A stretch of DNA of 10,255 bases from Candidatus Iainarchaeum sp. (GCA_013331625.1 DUGC01000043.1:1-10255); one strand, 5' to 3'. Counted from the first letter of the stretch, positions 1 through 6,242 are shown. The notes: generated by a model from the sequence alone, not told the origin. Numbers and translations: made by a program.

Positions 1-7
1 GACGTTT

Positions 8-45
8 GTATTACTTGCCATATCGATATTATTTATGAGTAATAC
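8..45. promoter_or_regulatory. Inverted repeat around an AT-rich core
   Basis: GTATTACT (8-15) is repeated in inverted form as AGTAATAC (38-45) around an AT-rich core. The right arm sits inside ATTTATGAGTAA (31-42), which recurs exactly at 2161-2172 in the promoter of the second Fic operon. I infer a binding site for the same regulator. The only start nearby is ATG 47, which opens a 16-codon frame. Confidence 0.4.
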
Positions 46-46
46 A

Positions 47-97
47 ATGCAGGATTTGTTTTTAGGTAGAGAATTAAGTATTCTAAAATCTACCTAA
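47..97 (+). other. Possible 16-codon leader peptide or gene remnant
   Basis: ATG at 47 opens MQDLFLGRELSILKST and then a TAA at 95-97. It lies between two inverted-repeat elements and in front of the first Fic gene. It could be a leader peptide, the surviving 5' end of a lost gene, or chance. I do not recognise a family, and the frame is too short for a coding call. Confidence 0.15.
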
Positions 98-135
98 AGT
101 TAGGTAGATAGTTTTAATTAAAGTTATCTACCTAA
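62..135. promoter_or_regulatory. Four-half-site symmetric operator over the Fic promoter
   Basis: The 9-mer TTAGGTAGA occurs at 62-70 and 100-108, and its reverse complement TCTACCTAA at 89-97 and 127-135. Start-to-start spacing is 27, 11 and 27, so the four sites are perfectly symmetric about 98.5. The last pair extends to 11-bp arms (100-110 and 125-135) that enclose TTTTAATTAAA (112-122). That AT-rich core lies 25-27 bp before the ATG at 143, where a TATA box for a leaderless mRNA belongs. A protein bound here would block TBP, so autorepression is the natural inference. Confidence 0.65.
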
Positions 136-142
136 AATATAC

Positions 143-1105
143 ATGAGCATAACTAAAAAGATAATAAATGGCCAACCCTATTACTACTCAACATTAAGCT
201 ACTTTGTCATAGATAAGTCCAAAAATTTCAATAAATATATCGGTCAAAAAAAACCATCAAAGTCACAGACCGCAAAATTAGAGAACTCTTTCAAAGATGA
301 AATAATAGAAAGACTCTATGGCCGCAAATATGCCAAGGAACTCATTTCTAAAGACGACCTGATAAAAGCAGCCCTGTTCCGTGACAGATTCTATGAAAAG
401 TACAATTCTATGACTTTAGTAAAAAGGAGAAAATATGATGTTGACAGCACAATAATCTTCACTTTGACAACTCTCACAACCGAGAATGTAGATGTAAGCC
501 TAAATGATGTAGTAAATGCCTATGAGAAACAGACGGGCCTTAGCCAGAGGGAAAAAATAAGCAAGAACATGCTTGATGCAGTTGAATTCATAAGAAAAAA
601 GAACAAAATCGACGCAAAATACCTGCTGAAGCTGCATGGTATCGCAATGTCGGAATTTGAAACAAAGACACCAGGAAAATTTAGAGATAGGCAGGTTTAC
701 ATACACAAGAGAGATTCGAAAAATTCGAGGGGAATAGAAATTGCCTACAGGCCTCCGGAATCCGAAAAAATATCTGAACTTATCGAAGAGTTTGCCGACT
801 GGTACAATAAAACAGATTTGAACCCCATGGAAAAGGCCTTTGTCGCCCATGCCAGGCTCTATAGAATTCACCCTTTCCTCGATGGCAACAAGAGAATATG
901 CAGGCTCATTCTCAACAAAACTCTGCTTGACAGTGGCTTCCCATTGCTAAATATCTCAGCAGATAAAGAGGAATACTTTACAAATCTTATGAAAAGCGCT
1001 GAAAAAAACAAGCCCAAATACTTTATGGAATTCTCACTCAAACAATATTTCGACCACACCAAGGCATTCATCAAAGGTTCGGATCCGGACTCGGGAAGAA
1101 GGTGA
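143..1105 (+). CDS. Fic family protein (putative AMPylase), first copy
   Basis: This 320-residue Fic-fold protein would be expected to transfer a nucleotide or phosphate group onto a target side chain. The core motif HPFLDGNKR is at residues 243-251, with the catalytic His and the phosphate-binding loop intact. The usual second Gly of HPFxxGNGR is Lys here, as in Doc. An (S/T)xxxE(G/N) inhibitory motif, TLTTEN, is at residues 110-115, which suggests an auto-inhibited class II enzyme. The N-terminus (GQPYYYS through KYIGQKKPS) matches the N-terminus of the second Fic protein in the window, so both share an extra N-terminal module. ATG 143 is chosen because it lies about 26 bp from the TATA-like core of the operator; there is no Shine-Dalgarno. 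It is followed 4 bp later by the next gene. Target and exact chemistry are unknown. Confidence 0.9.
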   Translation: MSITKKIINGQPYYYSTLSYFVIDKSKNFNKYIGQKKPSKSQTAKLENSFKDEIIERLYGRKYAKELISKDDLIKAALFRDRFYEKYNSMTLVKRRKYDVDSTIIFTLTTLTTENVDVSLNDVVNAYEKQTGLSQREKISKNMLDAVEFIRKKNKIDAKYLLKLHGIAMSEFETKTPGKFRDRQVYIHKRDSKNSRGIEIAYRPPESEKISELIEEFADWYNKTDLNPMEKAFVAHARLYRIHPFLDGNKRICRLILNKTLLDSGFPLLNISADKEEYFTNLMKSAEKNKPKYFMEFSLKQYFDHTKAFIKGSDPDSGRR

Positions 1106-1109
1106 GACT

Positions 1110-1478
1110 ATGGGGTGGTATGGGGTATTTTTGGTTCCAAAACTGAAACTGTGTTTCTATCTAAGAAAGGTTGATGAGGGCATTCTTGAATCCAGTTTCG
1201 ATTCAATGGACAGGTTTTTTGATAAATATGACAAAGTCAGGGAAGACATAGAATATGTACTGGACATAACAGAAGAGAGCAAGACATTTTCAGCAAAAGC
1301 AACTGCAAAAATGTTCAATACAATAGAAGAAATTGGACGTATACCTGAAGCATCAAACAGTATTTTCTTGCTTTATTTCCTCAAAAAACATGAATTTGAA
1401 ATCAATTACCATCCAGAAGACGCCATTGATTTGGACAAACTCAAGGCAGAAGGATGGCAAATTATTGAATATGTATGA
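1110..1478 (+). CDS. Unrecognised 122-residue protein between two Fic genes
   Basis: I do not recognise this family. The start at 1110 follows the stop of the upstream Fic gene by 4 bp. An AAGGTGAG Shine-Dalgarno (1099-1106) overlaps that stop codon, which supports translational coupling. The N-terminus is hydrophobic and aromatic (MGWYGVFLVPKLKLCFYL). The middle, about residues 24-75, is charged and probably helical. The C-terminus ends in KLKAEGWQIIEYV. No transmembrane segment, HTH or catalytic motif is evident. Its place in a Fic-X-Doc operon makes an antitoxin or adaptor for one of its neighbours a reasonable guess, but it has no visible Phd-like features or (S/T)xxxE(G/N) motif. The frame is consistent with translation, while the function is open. 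Confidence 0.65.
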   Translation: MGWYGVFLVPKLKLCFYLRKVDEGILESSFDSMDRFFDKYDKVREDIEYVLDITEESKTFSAKATAKMFNTIEEIGRIPEASNSIFLLYFLKKHEFEINYHPEDAIDLDKLKAEGWQIIEYV

Positions 1479-1490
1479 AAGAGGCCGAAT

Positions 1491-1973
1491 ATGAAAAAGC
1501 AAGAACCAAGCCCCGCCCAATATCTTGCCCTAAAAGACCTCATTTTTGCAAAAGAGAGGATAATCCAGATACATAACAAGATAGAGGCAAAAAACACCAA
1601 AATGATGGCTAGCCTTGATTGGGTTGATGCGATATTCGACCTTGACATGTACGAGAGTCTTGCAAGGTTCCTAAACCGCTTTGCAAAAGCCCACCCTTTC
1701 GAGGACGGTAACAAAAGGACGGCCTTTGTCACAACCGATTCCTTCCTGCGCCTCAACAGGCTTAAGCTCGATATCAAAGCCGAAAAGAAGACGACAACAG
1801 AGGACGAAAAATTCTTCTGGCAAAACGCAAATAACCAGAAATCGGCAGAGCAGACAAAACAATTCCTAAAAGAACACATTGTCCCGGCAAGAAAACCAAC
1901 AAGCGTGGAGCAGGCAATAGAACAGAGCATCCAAGAAAACAGCCAACTACTAGAAAATCTTGCGGCCGAGTGA
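1491..1973 (+). CDS. Doc-type Fic family protein
   Basis: This is a 160-residue small Fic protein of the Doc (death on curing) type. HPFEDGNKRTA begins at residue 68, about where Doc has its motif, and is preceded by YESLARFLNRFAKA as in Doc-like proteins. Doc kinases inactivate EF-Tu by phosphorylation; whether this one phosphorylates or AMPylates cannot be read from sequence. Residue 71 is Glu and the loop is GNKR rather than ANKR. The last ~45 residues (from about 114) form a charged helical extension beyond the usual length of about 126. No inhibitory motif is seen, so an antitoxin in trans would be expected, yet no Phd-like gene is adjacent. It starts 12 bp after the preceding stop behind a GAGG sequence, so it is probably co-transcribed. 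Confidence 0.82.
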   Translation: MKKQEPSPAQYLALKDLIFAKERIIQIHNKIEAKNTKMMASLDWVDAIFDLDMYESLARFLNRFAKAHPFEDGNKRTAFVTTDSFLRLNRLKLDIKAEKKTTTEDEKFFWQNANNQKSAEQTKQFLKEHIVPARKPTSVEQAIEQSIQENSQLLENLAAE

Positions 1974-1977
1974 ACAA

Positions 1978-1995
1978 TCTAGGCAATCGCCTAGA
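1978..1995 (+). terminator. Short perfect hairpin after the Doc-type gene
   Basis: TCTAGGC (1978-1984) and GCCTAGA (1989-1995) form a 7-bp stem with a 4-nt AATC loop, 4 bp after the stop codon. No T-run follows directly, although TTTTT appears about 20 bp later (near 2013). It could end or stabilise the mRNA of the first Fic operon. This is inferred from position only. Confidence 0.35.
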
Positions 1996-2100
1996 AACTT
2001 GCAACTCGGCAACATTTTTATTAGCTTCTGCACAGAATGTAAATAACGCTAATGAAAATCCAACCAAACTGAGTTTGCAAAGGAGAGACTCAAGGTCTTC

Positions 2101-2122
2101 TTGGTGTTCCCTCTCCCAGCTT
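2101..2122. repeat. 22-bp repeat, copy 1
   Basis: The segment beginning TTGGTGTTCCCTC and ending CCCAGCTT recurs at 4058-4079 with a single T/C difference. The two copies bracket the second Fic gene, its promoter and the methyltransferase. Weaker similarity is visible on both sides, for example TTTGCAAAGGA versus TTTGAAAGGA upstream. Its nature is unknown. Confidence 0.7.
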
Positions 2123-2123
2123 A

Positions 2124-2173
2124 TTACTCACAACTTGTTGTTACTCATACCTTTTTAAACATTTATGAGTAAC
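2124..2173. promoter_or_regulatory. Operator and TATA box of the second Fic operon
   Basis: GTTACTCAT (2140-2148) and ATGAGTAAC (2165-2173) form a 9-bp inverted repeat around TTTTTAAA (2152-2159). That is a TATA box 26-27 bp before ATG 2182. A further half-site, TTACTCA, lies at 2124-2130. The dyad centre is 25.5 bp before the ATG, exactly as for the first Fic promoter, but the operator sequence differs. Repression by blocking TBP, by a different regulator, is inferred. Confidence 0.6.
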
Positions 2174-2181
2174 AATAACCT

Positions 2182-3129
2182 ATGGCTTATCTGAGCAAAC
2201 AAAAAATAGGAAAGGGCACTTATTATTATCTTGTTGAGAACATACCCGTCGGAAAGGGGAAAAGAAAACAAATAAGGGAATATATCGGAAATGAAAAACC
2301 GTCTGAATCAAAACTGCAGATTTTAATATCGGAGTTTGAAAAAAAGACCGAAAAGGAAATAATAAAGTTGCATGGCCACCATTACCTTACAAATGAAGAG
2401 ATAAAGGAAATAGACCAAATCAATTCACAGTTCTGGAGAAGATATAAAAATGAGAATTCTACTGTGCAGGAACAATTTGACGAGAACTTCGTAATGGCAT
2501 TTGTTTACAATACTAATTCTATTGAAGGGTCAACATTAAGCCCAAAAGAAGTTGAACTACTACTCAGCGAAAACATAGCGCCAAACAAGCCGCTTGAGGA
2601 CGTGCTTGAAGCAAAGGCGGCTCAGAAAACATTGAAGTTTGCCAAAGAGTATAATGGCGAATTTACCCAAGAGTTCATACAGCAAATCCACGAAATGTAT
2701 TTCAAGGATACAAAACCAAGAATTGCAGGGAAATACAAGACGCACCAGAACCTCGTCAGGGGCTCACACTTCGAGACAACGCCGCCGCATTTGGTGATAA
2801 CTGACATGAAAAATTACCACAAAGAGCACCAACAGCAAAAAAATGAATTGCACCCGCTCGAACTCGCAGCTTGGGCTCACTGGAAACTTGTGAGAATTCA
2901 CCCTTTCCAGGACGGTAATGGACGAACAGCAAGAATAATAATGAACTATATCCTCCACTCCAACGGTTATGCAATGATAGACATCAAAACCAAGGAAAAA
3001 CAACAATATTTCAACGCGCTCGAAAAATGCCATTACAACAATAACGGAAAGGCCCTTGCAATAAGGCTTGTAAGAAGGTTCAAGAAACAATACCAAAATG
3101 CGCTTGCAGAAGACGGTGAAAGCAGATGA
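2182..3129 (+). CDS. Fic family protein (putative AMPylase), second copy
   Basis: This 315-residue Fic-fold protein has the canonical AMPylase motif HPFQDGNGR at residues 240-248. It also has an inhibitory-type TNSIEG at 111-116, inside the common NSIEGSTL context that precedes the Fic core. Class II auto-inhibited Fic enzymes have this arrangement; AMP transfer from ATP to a protein hydroxyl is the likely activity. Residues 1-50 (KGTYYYL, REYIGNEKPS) match the N-terminal module of the first Fic protein, so the two are distant paralogues. The start is fixed by the TATA box 26-27 bp upstream, and no Shine-Dalgarno is present. Its stop overlaps the start of the methyltransferase in an ATGA junction, so the two form a coupled operon. 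The modified target is unknown. Confidence 0.92.
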   Translation: MAYLSKQKIGKGTYYYLVENIPVGKGKRKQIREYIGNEKPSESKLQILISEFEKKTEKEIIKLHGHHYLTNEEIKEIDQINSQFWRRYKNENSTVQEQFDENFVMAFVYNTNSIEGSTLSPKEVELLLSENIAPNKPLEDVLEAKAAQKTLKFAKEYNGEFTQEFIQQIHEMYFKDTKPRIAGKYKTHQNLVRGSHFETTPPHLVITDMKNYHKEHQQQKNELHPLELAAWAHWKLVRIHPFQDGNGRTARIIMNYILHSNGYAMIDIKTKEKQQYFNALEKCHYNNNGKALAIRLVRRFKKQYQNALAEDGESR

Positions 3130-3982
3130 CTTTTGTCAACACCTTGCCATATGTCAGCAGCCCAATCGAGGAATTCTCAAATTTCAAATTCGTGAATTGG
3201 GAAAAAGACATTTATCCAAAATTTAAAGGAGGAGTAAAGAAAGAGGAAAGAGATTTTTTTTCCTGAACCTTATAGCCGAAAATAAACTGAAGAACATCAT
3301 TGACTTTGGCGTAGGCGGAGGAACAGAATTAAGCGGCATAATAGAGGGCTTGAAGGAACGACGCTATACCATTGACAGTACAGAGGCCAATGAAATCAAC
3401 GAGGATTTCATAAAACAGGCTTCAAAACACTTTAAGAGCGAAAACCAAAATGTGGTTATCCACAGGGCCAACTGGCTTGACCTGCCGAAAGCCGAACCCG
3501 CATACACTCATGTTTTTGATTTTGGGTTTCTGACTGGAAATTCACTCACTTATATTGGCGGAGGAACCAGGGAATACACAAAAAGGGCACAGCAGATTGT
3601 AGTCAGCAAGTTCGCGCAGCTCCTCAAAAAGGATGGCTACCTGTTCATCGATACAAGAAACTATGATTACATAAAATCGTTAATGAACCTACCCAAAGAA
3701 GAAATATTCGAGAATTTCACATTTGACTACTCCGTTTATTATCACGGCTTTCAGGAAAAAGTCTTGGTTTTCCCAGTATACATCAGCGACACGGTAGTGG
3801 TTCTCCATTACTACGACAAACAGGGGAAAAAATGGAGTAAACTTGACCTTTACCCAATTTACCAAAACGACATGATTGAAATACTAAGCAAGGATTTCAC
3901 AATCGAAAAAGTTTACCACGATTTTGGAGAAGAAAAAAAGCAAAAGAGCCTATTTGTCCAATACCTTGCAAGAAGGAAATGA
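3126..3982 (+). CDS. Glycine N-methyltransferase-like SAM methyltransferase, frameshifted
   Basis: Two frames together give a class I SAM methyltransferase of about 285 residues, near glycine N-methyltransferase size. The first frame starts at ATG 3126, overlapping the Fic stop, and ends at TGA 3264-3266 just after eight T (3254-3261). A -1 slip, or one extra base, joins it to LNLIAENKLKNIIDFGVGGG and onward to 3982. Motif I is IIDFGVGGGTE at 3296. DFGFLTGNSLTYI and LFIDTRNYDYI recall the GNS and RNYD segments of GNMT-type enzymes. The substrate may be a small amine or something else. The break may be a sequencing error, phase variation, programmed frameshifting or decay. The later frame is long, intact and well conserved in motifs, which argues against old decay. 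The second-frame part alone, from ATG 3350, would lack the SAM-binding loop. Confidence 0.78.
3254..3261 (+). other. T8 run at the methyltransferase frameshift
   Basis: Read in the first frame the site is GAT TTT TTT TCC TGA. That fits the X-XXY-YYZ layout of a -1 slippery heptamer (T TTT TTT). A -1 slip gives Asp-Phe-Phe-Phe-Leu-Asn and enters the long downstream frame. A homopolymer indel, in the assembly or in the cell, would have the same effect. Confidence 0.6.
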
Positions 3983-4057
3983 ACAAAAAGAGCAGTTTTT
4001 AATCCGAACCACCCCATAGTTCATTTGAAAGGACAATTACAGGGCTTGAAAATTTTG

Positions 4058-4079
4058 TTGGTGTTCCCTCCCCCAGCTT
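4058..4079. repeat. 22-bp repeat, copy 2
   Basis: This copy is 21 of 22 identical to 2101-2122; the single difference is C for T. It lies in the 167-bp gap between the methyltransferase and the ABC-F gene. CAACTAATTGTT follows it, resembling CAACTTGTTGTT after copy 1, so the homology may extend to about 60 bp with gaps. Confidence 0.7.
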
Positions 4080-4118
4080 CCAACTAATTGTTCAGGCCAC
4101 CGTAAGGCCCATCAAGGG

Positions 4119-4126
4119 GTTTTAAA
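4119..4126 (+). promoter_or_regulatory. TATA box of the ABC-F gene
   Basis: GTTTTAAA is centred 27-28 bp before ATG 4150. It is followed by GTGG, and a 12-bp identical stretch (TTTTAAAGTGGT) recurs before the uL16 gene at 8705. The spacing supports a leaderless mRNA starting at ATG 4150. Confidence 0.55.
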
Positions 4127-4149
4127 GTGGTCGTGTGAAAATTAGGTAT

Positions 4150-5715
4150 ATGCCCCTTATTATCAAGAACCTCTCGATTTCCATCGGAAAGCGCGAGATA
4201 CTGCTCGATGAGAGCGTTGGCATTGCCGATGGCTCGAAAGTGGGGCTCATCGGGCGAAACGGGGCCGGGAAGACCACTTTCCTCAAGGCGGTCTTGGGGC
4301 AGGTCGATTATAGCGGCAAGATAGAATACAACGGCAAGGCCGCGCATTTTTCACAGCACATTGACCTCGATCCCCACAAAACAGTGCGCGAGACGTTGGG
4401 CGAGAGCGCTGCAACCCACCACCAGATCACGTCCGGAAAAGAGCTGCAGGAAATTGAAAAGCAGCTCTCCGACCTTAATGTCCACAAGGATAGCGCGAAA
4501 GTGGACAAGCTTACGGCACGCTATCTCGAACTGCAGGCAAAATCACAAGGGCATAGCGAACCTGCAAGCAGGGCCAAACCGGTCCTGCAAACACTAGGAA
4601 TTGAGGACTCTTGGCTTGGCCAGAAAGTCGGGTCGCTTTCAACCGGCCAGCGCGCAATCATCGCCCTCGCGCAGATACTATCATCCGATGCCGGCCTTTT
4701 GCTCCTTGACGAGCCCACAAACCACCTCGATTTCCGGCGCCTCGATATTTTGGAAAACTATCTGCGGCAGTTCAAAGGGACTGTGGTAATGGTCACGCAT
4801 GACCGTTATTTTTTGGACAGGGTGTGCGATTCAATCCTCAAGATGGAAAAGGGGAAATGGATCAAATACAACGGCAATTACTCGGCATACGTGAAAACGC
4901 GCAATGCGGCATTTGCAGCCCAGAAAACCGCATATGAGCTTGAAAACAAGTACCTTGCAGCAGAGAGGGACAAGATAGCGCGCATAGGCAAGAGCCCGCA
5001 GAAAGTCGCGCAGGGAAAATACCGCGAAAGGCTTTTGGAAAAACGCGAAATTGTCGAAAAGCCAGACATGGACAGATCAAACTTTAAAACGCGCTTTGAA
5101 GCCTCTCCCATCCAGTCCCCCGTGGTCCTGGAGCTTTCGGGACTTTACGTGGGCTACACAAAGCCGCTGATTTCAGACATCAACCTCAATATCGGCTCTG
5201 ACCAAAGGGTCATTTTAATCGGGGAAAACGGGGTCGGGAAAAGCACCCTTTTCAAAACAATTGAAGGGAGAGTGCCGCCGCTTTCAGGGGAAGTCATTTT
5301 GGACCCGCAGGCAAAGCTCGGGTATGCCGACCAGGAACTCAAGGGCCTCGCAGGCAGCGCCACACTCTACGATGAAATTTATGCAATGCTAAAGGACATG
5401 CCAAAGACACGCCAGCACCTGTCAATGGTAGGTTTTGTTTCCGATGATGAGGTGTTCAAGCCCATCTCCAAACTCTCATTTGGGGAAAAATCAAGGCTCA
5501 ACCTGCTCAAGGTCCTTATTGGAAAGCCAAACATCCTCCTCCTTGACGAGCCTACAAACCACCTTGACATCGATGCGCGGGAAATCATTGAGAGCGCATT
5601 CCTCAGCTACGACGGCGCGATCTTTGCCGTGTCGCATGACCGCTTTTTCATAAACAAGATTGCGCAACGCACACTCAAAGTTGCCGATGGGGCAATTGTG
5701 GAAATGAAGCGCTGA
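4150..5715 (+). CDS. ABC-F family ATPase (ribosome-associated type)
   Basis: This 521-residue protein has two ABC ATPase domains and no membrane segment, the ABC-F layout of soluble proteins that act on the ribosome (EttA, YbiT, Uup and antibiotic-protection factors). Domain 1 has Walker A GRNGAGKT (35-42), signature LSTGQ (about 163), Walker B plus LLLLDEPTNHLD (about 183) and the switch VTHDRYFLD. Domain 2 has GENGVGKS (358-365), LSFGEKS (about 442), LLLDEPTNHLD (about 462) and VSHDRFF. The charged helical stretch between them, about 225-325, is where ABC-F proteins contact P-site tRNA. ATG 4150 is preferred over GTG 4135 because of the TATA spacing. Whether it serves translation generally or antibiotic protection cannot be told. 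ABC-F genes are mainly bacterial and eukaryotic, so transfer is possible. Confidence 0.93.
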   Translation: MPLIIKNLSISIGKREILLDESVGIADGSKVGLIGRNGAGKTTFLKAVLGQVDYSGKIEYNGKAAHFSQHIDLDPHKTVRETLGESAATHHQITSGKELQEIEKQLSDLNVHKDSAKVDKLTARYLELQAKSQGHSEPASRAKPVLQTLGIEDSWLGQKVGSLSTGQRAIIALAQILSSDAGLLLLDEPTNHLDFRRLDILENYLRQFKGTVVMVTHDRYFLDRVCDSILKMEKGKWIKYNGNYSAYVKTRNAAFAAQKTAYELENKYLAAERDKIARIGKSPQKVAQGKYRERLLEKREIVEKPDMDRSNFKTRFEASPIQSPVVLELSGLYVGYTKPLISDINLNIGSDQRVILIGENGVGKSTLFKTIEGRVPPLSGEVILDPQAKLGYADQELKGLAGSATLYDEIYAMLKDMPKTRQHLSMVGFVSDDEVFKPISKLSFGEKSRLNLLKVLIGKPNILLLDEPTNHLDIDAREIIESAFLSYDGAIFAVSHDRFFINKIAQRTLKVADGAIVEMKR

Positions 5716-5731
5716 CAAAAGAAAAATGATT

Positions 5732-6184
5732 TCAGGCCCCTGCCGCATTTTTCCCAATCGCGCCCTCATCCATGTAAAATATTTCCCACAAATGGCCATC
5801 AGGGTCCTGGAAGCTTCGCCCGTACATCCATCCCTGGTCAGTTGGCTGGTTTGAAATCTTTGCGCCGGCAGAAAGGGCCCTGTCCACAAGGGCATCTACA
5901 GCATCCCTGCCGGGGGCAGAGAGTGCCACGATGACTTCCGTGCTCTTTGCCGCATCGGAGATTTCCTTTTTGGTGAATGTCTTGAAAAATCCCTTTGCAA
6001 GGAGCATCACAAATATGTCACTGCCAACTATCATGCAGGTGGCATTTTTATCGGTGAAGCGCGGGTCAAATTTAAAGCCAAGCTTTGTGAAAAATTCCAC
6101 GGAGCGGCCAAGGTCCTTTACAGGCAGGTTGACAAATATTTTTGTGGGCACATCCTGCCGCTTACCATCCTTGCCCGGAGCCAT
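5732..6184 (-). CDS. VOC (glyoxalase/bleomycin-resistance fold) protein
   Basis: This 150-residue protein has the vicinal oxygen chelate fold. KIFVNLPVKDLGRSVEFFTKLGF near the N-terminus is the first beta-alpha unit, and FQDPDGHLWEIFYMDEG near the C-terminus carries the usual metal-site Glu. The first metal ligand position, His in glyoxalase I, is Asn here, as in a common bacterial subfamily whose members I recall as nearly identical in these segments. The reaction is unknown; a dioxygenase, isomerase or binding role is possible. The first ~13 residues (MAPGKDGKRQDVP) look like a disordered addition. A TATA-like ATTTTTAAT (minus strand, 6206-6213) lies 25-26 bp before the start. It converges on the ABC-F gene with a 16-bp gap. 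Acquisition from bacteria is likely. Confidence 0.9.
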   Translation of the reverse strand: MAPGKDGKRQDVPTKIFVNLPVKDLGRSVEFFTKLGFKFDPRFTDKNATCMIVGSDIFVMLLAKGFFKTFTKKEISDAAKSTEVIVALSAPGRDAVDALVDRALSAGAKISNQPTDQGWMYGRSFQDPDGHLWEIFYMDEGAIGKNAAGA

Positions 6185-6205
6185 AACAAATCTGGCTTTA
6201 TTATG

Positions 6206-6213
6206 ATTAAAAA
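6206..6213 (-). promoter_or_regulatory. TATA box of the VOC gene
   Basis: Read on the minus strand this is ATTTTTAAT, centred about 26 bp before the ATG at 6184. That is the spacing seen at the other leaderless starts in this window. Confidence 0.45.
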
Positions 6214-6228
6214 TCCACTGAAGTGTTT

Positions 6229-6242
6229 AAGCTTATTTTATA
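6229..6242 (+). promoter_or_regulatory. TATA-like box without an evident gene
   Basis: AAGCTTATTTTATA is a strong match to an archaeal TATA element. It shares AAGCTTATTTTA with the uL16 promoter at 8689-8700. Transcription would start near 6263-6264, where no good coding frame begins. TTCCG...CGGAA and GGAAT...ATTCC in 6264-6293 can form alternative short hairpins. It may be a small RNA promoter, an upstream promoter of the decayed HAD gene, or chance. Confidence 0.35.

Noticed and set aside
62..135. CRISPR-like array
   Set aside because: The 9-mers alternate in orientation, are too short and have no regular unique spacers. An operator explains them better.
500..871. Minus-strand frame of 123 codons opposite the first Fic gene
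   Set aside because: It is a shadow of a clear Fic coding region, with no promoter or family match.
1406..1930. Minus-strand frame of 174 codons with a Ser/Leu-rich, membrane-like translation
   Set aside because: It covers the Doc-type gene and the end of the unrecognised gene in reverse. The forward HPFEDGNKR motif and operon spacing are decisive.
2040..2125. C/D-box guide RNA or tRNA fragment around the 22-bp repeat
   Set aside because: AATGAAA and CTGA are present but do not match the C and D boxes well, and no cloverleaf or T-arm can be drawn.
1970..2158. Open frame overlapping the Doc-type stop (starts GTG, 62 codons)
   Set aside because: It crosses the hairpin, the 22-bp repeat and the second Fic operator. 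It has no family resemblance and ends exactly in the promoter.
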